From positions 1 through 64,000 of the forward strand of contig JAFUNK010000018.1 of assembly GCA_017482205.1 (NCBI GenBank): DNA of 64,000 nt, given 5' to 3'. The stretch comes from Lachnospiraceae bacterium. GTDB taxonomy: Bacteria > Bacillota > Clostridia > Lachnospirales > Lachnospiraceae. A program made the translations under genes and the position numbers. Every line of letters begins with the position of its first letter. Positions within the stretch are counted from its first letter, which is position 1. This document shows, one piece after another, positions 63,153 through 64,000 of the stretch. Below the pieces are notes generated by a model, which ran no database searches, was not told the DNA's origin, and was given only the letters and a program-made list of their open reading frames with translations.

Positions 63153-63932
63153 TCAGGCGGTCAGGTAGCTGCGCATACACTTCAAGGCATTTTTTTCCAA
63201 CCGGGAAACCTGTGCCTGGGAAATACCAATCATATCGGCAACCTCCATTTGGGTTTTGCCGCAAAAGAAGCGGAGAGAGATGATTTCATGCTCACGCTCG
63301 TTTAAATGCTTCATGGCTTCGCTAAGGGAGAGATGTTCCACCCACGTCTCTTCCTTATTTTTTTTGTCACTAATCTGATCCATGACATAAAGTGTATCTC
63401 CACCGTCCGTAAAAATTGGTTCATAGAGACTCATGGGATTCTGGATAGCATCCAATGCGTAGGTGATATCCTCTGCGGAAATACCGATTTCTGTTGCAAT
63501 TTCTTCTAAAGAAGGTTCCTTTAAGTTCTTTCTGGTAAGGTTTTCCTTGGCATAAATTGCTTTATAAGCAGTGTCCTTTAGGGAACGGGATACACGAATG
63601 GAATTGTTGTCCCTAAGGAAACGGCGGATTTCTCCGATAATCATGGGAACCGCATAGGTGGAAAATTTCACGTTTAAAGAAGTATCGAAATTATCAATGG
63701 CTTTAATCAGCCCGATACAGCCGATTTGAAAAAGGTCGTCCACATTTTCATTGCTGGAAGAAAAACGTTTGATAACGCTTAAAACCAGACGTAGATTTCC
63801 TTCAATATATTTTTCACGTGCTTCCATGTCACCCTCGGCGATTTTTGAGAAAAGTGCTTCCTTTTCAGCCTGTTTTAACAGCGGGAGTCTGGATGTATTG
63901 ACGCCGCAGATTTCTACCTTACCTTGTGCCAT
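63153..63932 (-). CDS. sigG: Forespore sporulation sigma factor G
   Basis: On the minus strand, 259 residues starting MAQGKVEICGVNTSRLPLL, a start region near-invariant in SigG. Region 2 (LVLSVIKRFSSSNENVDDLFQIG), region 3 (EPSLEEIATEIGISAEDI) and region 4 (KTQMEVADMIGISQAQVSRLE) are all present. It runs late forespore transcription. Start at 63932 follows GGAGGC; the open frame from 63977 would add 15 residues. In B. subtilis sigG lies in line behind sigE; here it is inverted. Confidence 0.96.
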   Translation of the reverse strand: MAQGKVEICGVNTSRLPLLKQAEKEALFSKIAEGDMEAREKYIEGNLRLVLSVIKRFSSSNENVDDLFQIGCIGLIKAIDNFDTSLNVKFSTYAVPMIIGEIRRFLRDNNSIRVSRSLKDTAYKAIYAKENLTRKNLKEPSLEEIATEIGISAEDITYALDAIQNPMSLYEPIFTDGGDTLYVMDQISDKKNKEETWVEHLSLSEAMKHLNEREHEIISLRFFCGKTQMEVADMIGISQAQVSRLEKNALKCMRSYLTA

Positions 63933-64000
63933 AAATAAGATGCCTCCGTTTACTAAGATTGTTCTGCGTTTAGCCACGGAAAAGTAAATCCGTTTTCTCT

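Noticed and set aside
1-64000. tRNA, rRNA, complete insertion sequences, prophage genes
   Set aside because: None seen when reading intergenic spaces on both strands; a tRNA or IS search tool was not available to confirm.

Overview
The window reads as chromosome from a spore-forming member of the Clostridia, most likely family Lachnospiraceae. Reasons: a SCIFF ranthipeptide precursor with its radical SAM maturase next to a fused secDF; spoIIGA-sigE and sigG behind ftsZ; a MurE with the DNPR motif of meso-diaminopimelate-adding enzymes; a clostridial def-fmt-rsmB-rlmN-prpC-prkC-rsgA run; low-to-moderate GC with strong AGGAGG-type ribosome sites. No rRNA, tRNA, CRISPR array or complete insertion sequence was found.

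Layout. 1-2350: tail of an unknown gene, then an AbiEi/AbiEii abortive-infection (type IV toxin-antitoxin-like) pair. Its promoter sits between two copies of a 44-bp inverted repeat, and the module is bracketed by two copies of the same terminator. 2372-4123: an unassigned large protein, possibly a glycoside-hydrolase-like barrel. 4290-6400: a repeat-dense block holding one nuclease-like gene flanked by two arrays (A and B) of alternately oriented TGGGCA half-sites. 6499-11060: hisS, aspS, a phosphopantetheinyl transferase and a CDP-alcohol phosphatidyltransferase. 11102-14933: a hybrid sensor kinase, a tandem receiver protein and an amidase. 15020-23456: a complete phosphate regulon (pstSCAB-phoU, Na/Pi symporter, phoPR) with 11-bp-phased Pho boxes before pstS and before the symporter. 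23615-31625: a CNNM/CorC-type protein, a TIGR04086-type membrane protein, a rod-like structured element, scfA, scfB, secDF and recJ. 31626-33300: a small AT-rich accessory patch. 33301-48689: murE, a third half-site array (C), priA, def, fmt, yugP-like protease, rsmB, rlmN, prpC, prkC, rsgA, ychF and an OmpA-domain protein. 48821-60925: a division and wall cluster mraZ-rsmH-ftsL-ftsI-spoVD-murD-ftsW-murA-divIB-ftsZ that lacks mraY, murF, murG and ftsA. 61173-63932: spoIIGA, sigE, a small unknown gene and an inverted sigG.

The strongest candidate for something undescribed is the set of alternating half-site arrays. Arrays A (4344-4577) and B (5868-6100) have diverged spacer sequence but keep the same spacing series (31-41-31-22-31-41-31, with 30 at the last step in B), close to whole helical turns, and several pairs have complementary flanks that differ between pairs. 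They flank a PD-(D/E)XK-like gene. Array C (34806-35085) uses a related half-site (TGGGTA) with a 64-bp period and one unit exactly 10 bp shorter. Other points worth a look are the rod-like element upstream of the SCIFF operon, the 18-bp hairpin that buries the ribosome site of the second penicillin-binding protein, and the micro-ORF tandem repeat between divIB and ftsZ.

How the genes work together: the Pho block is a self-contained sensing, uptake and signalling unit. The SCIFF block makes and modifies a Cys-rich peptide beside the Sec motor. The prpC/prkC pair and the mraZ-ftsZ cluster link Ser/Thr signalling to wall synthesis and division. The spoIIGA/sigE/sigG genes couple the division cluster to sporulation.
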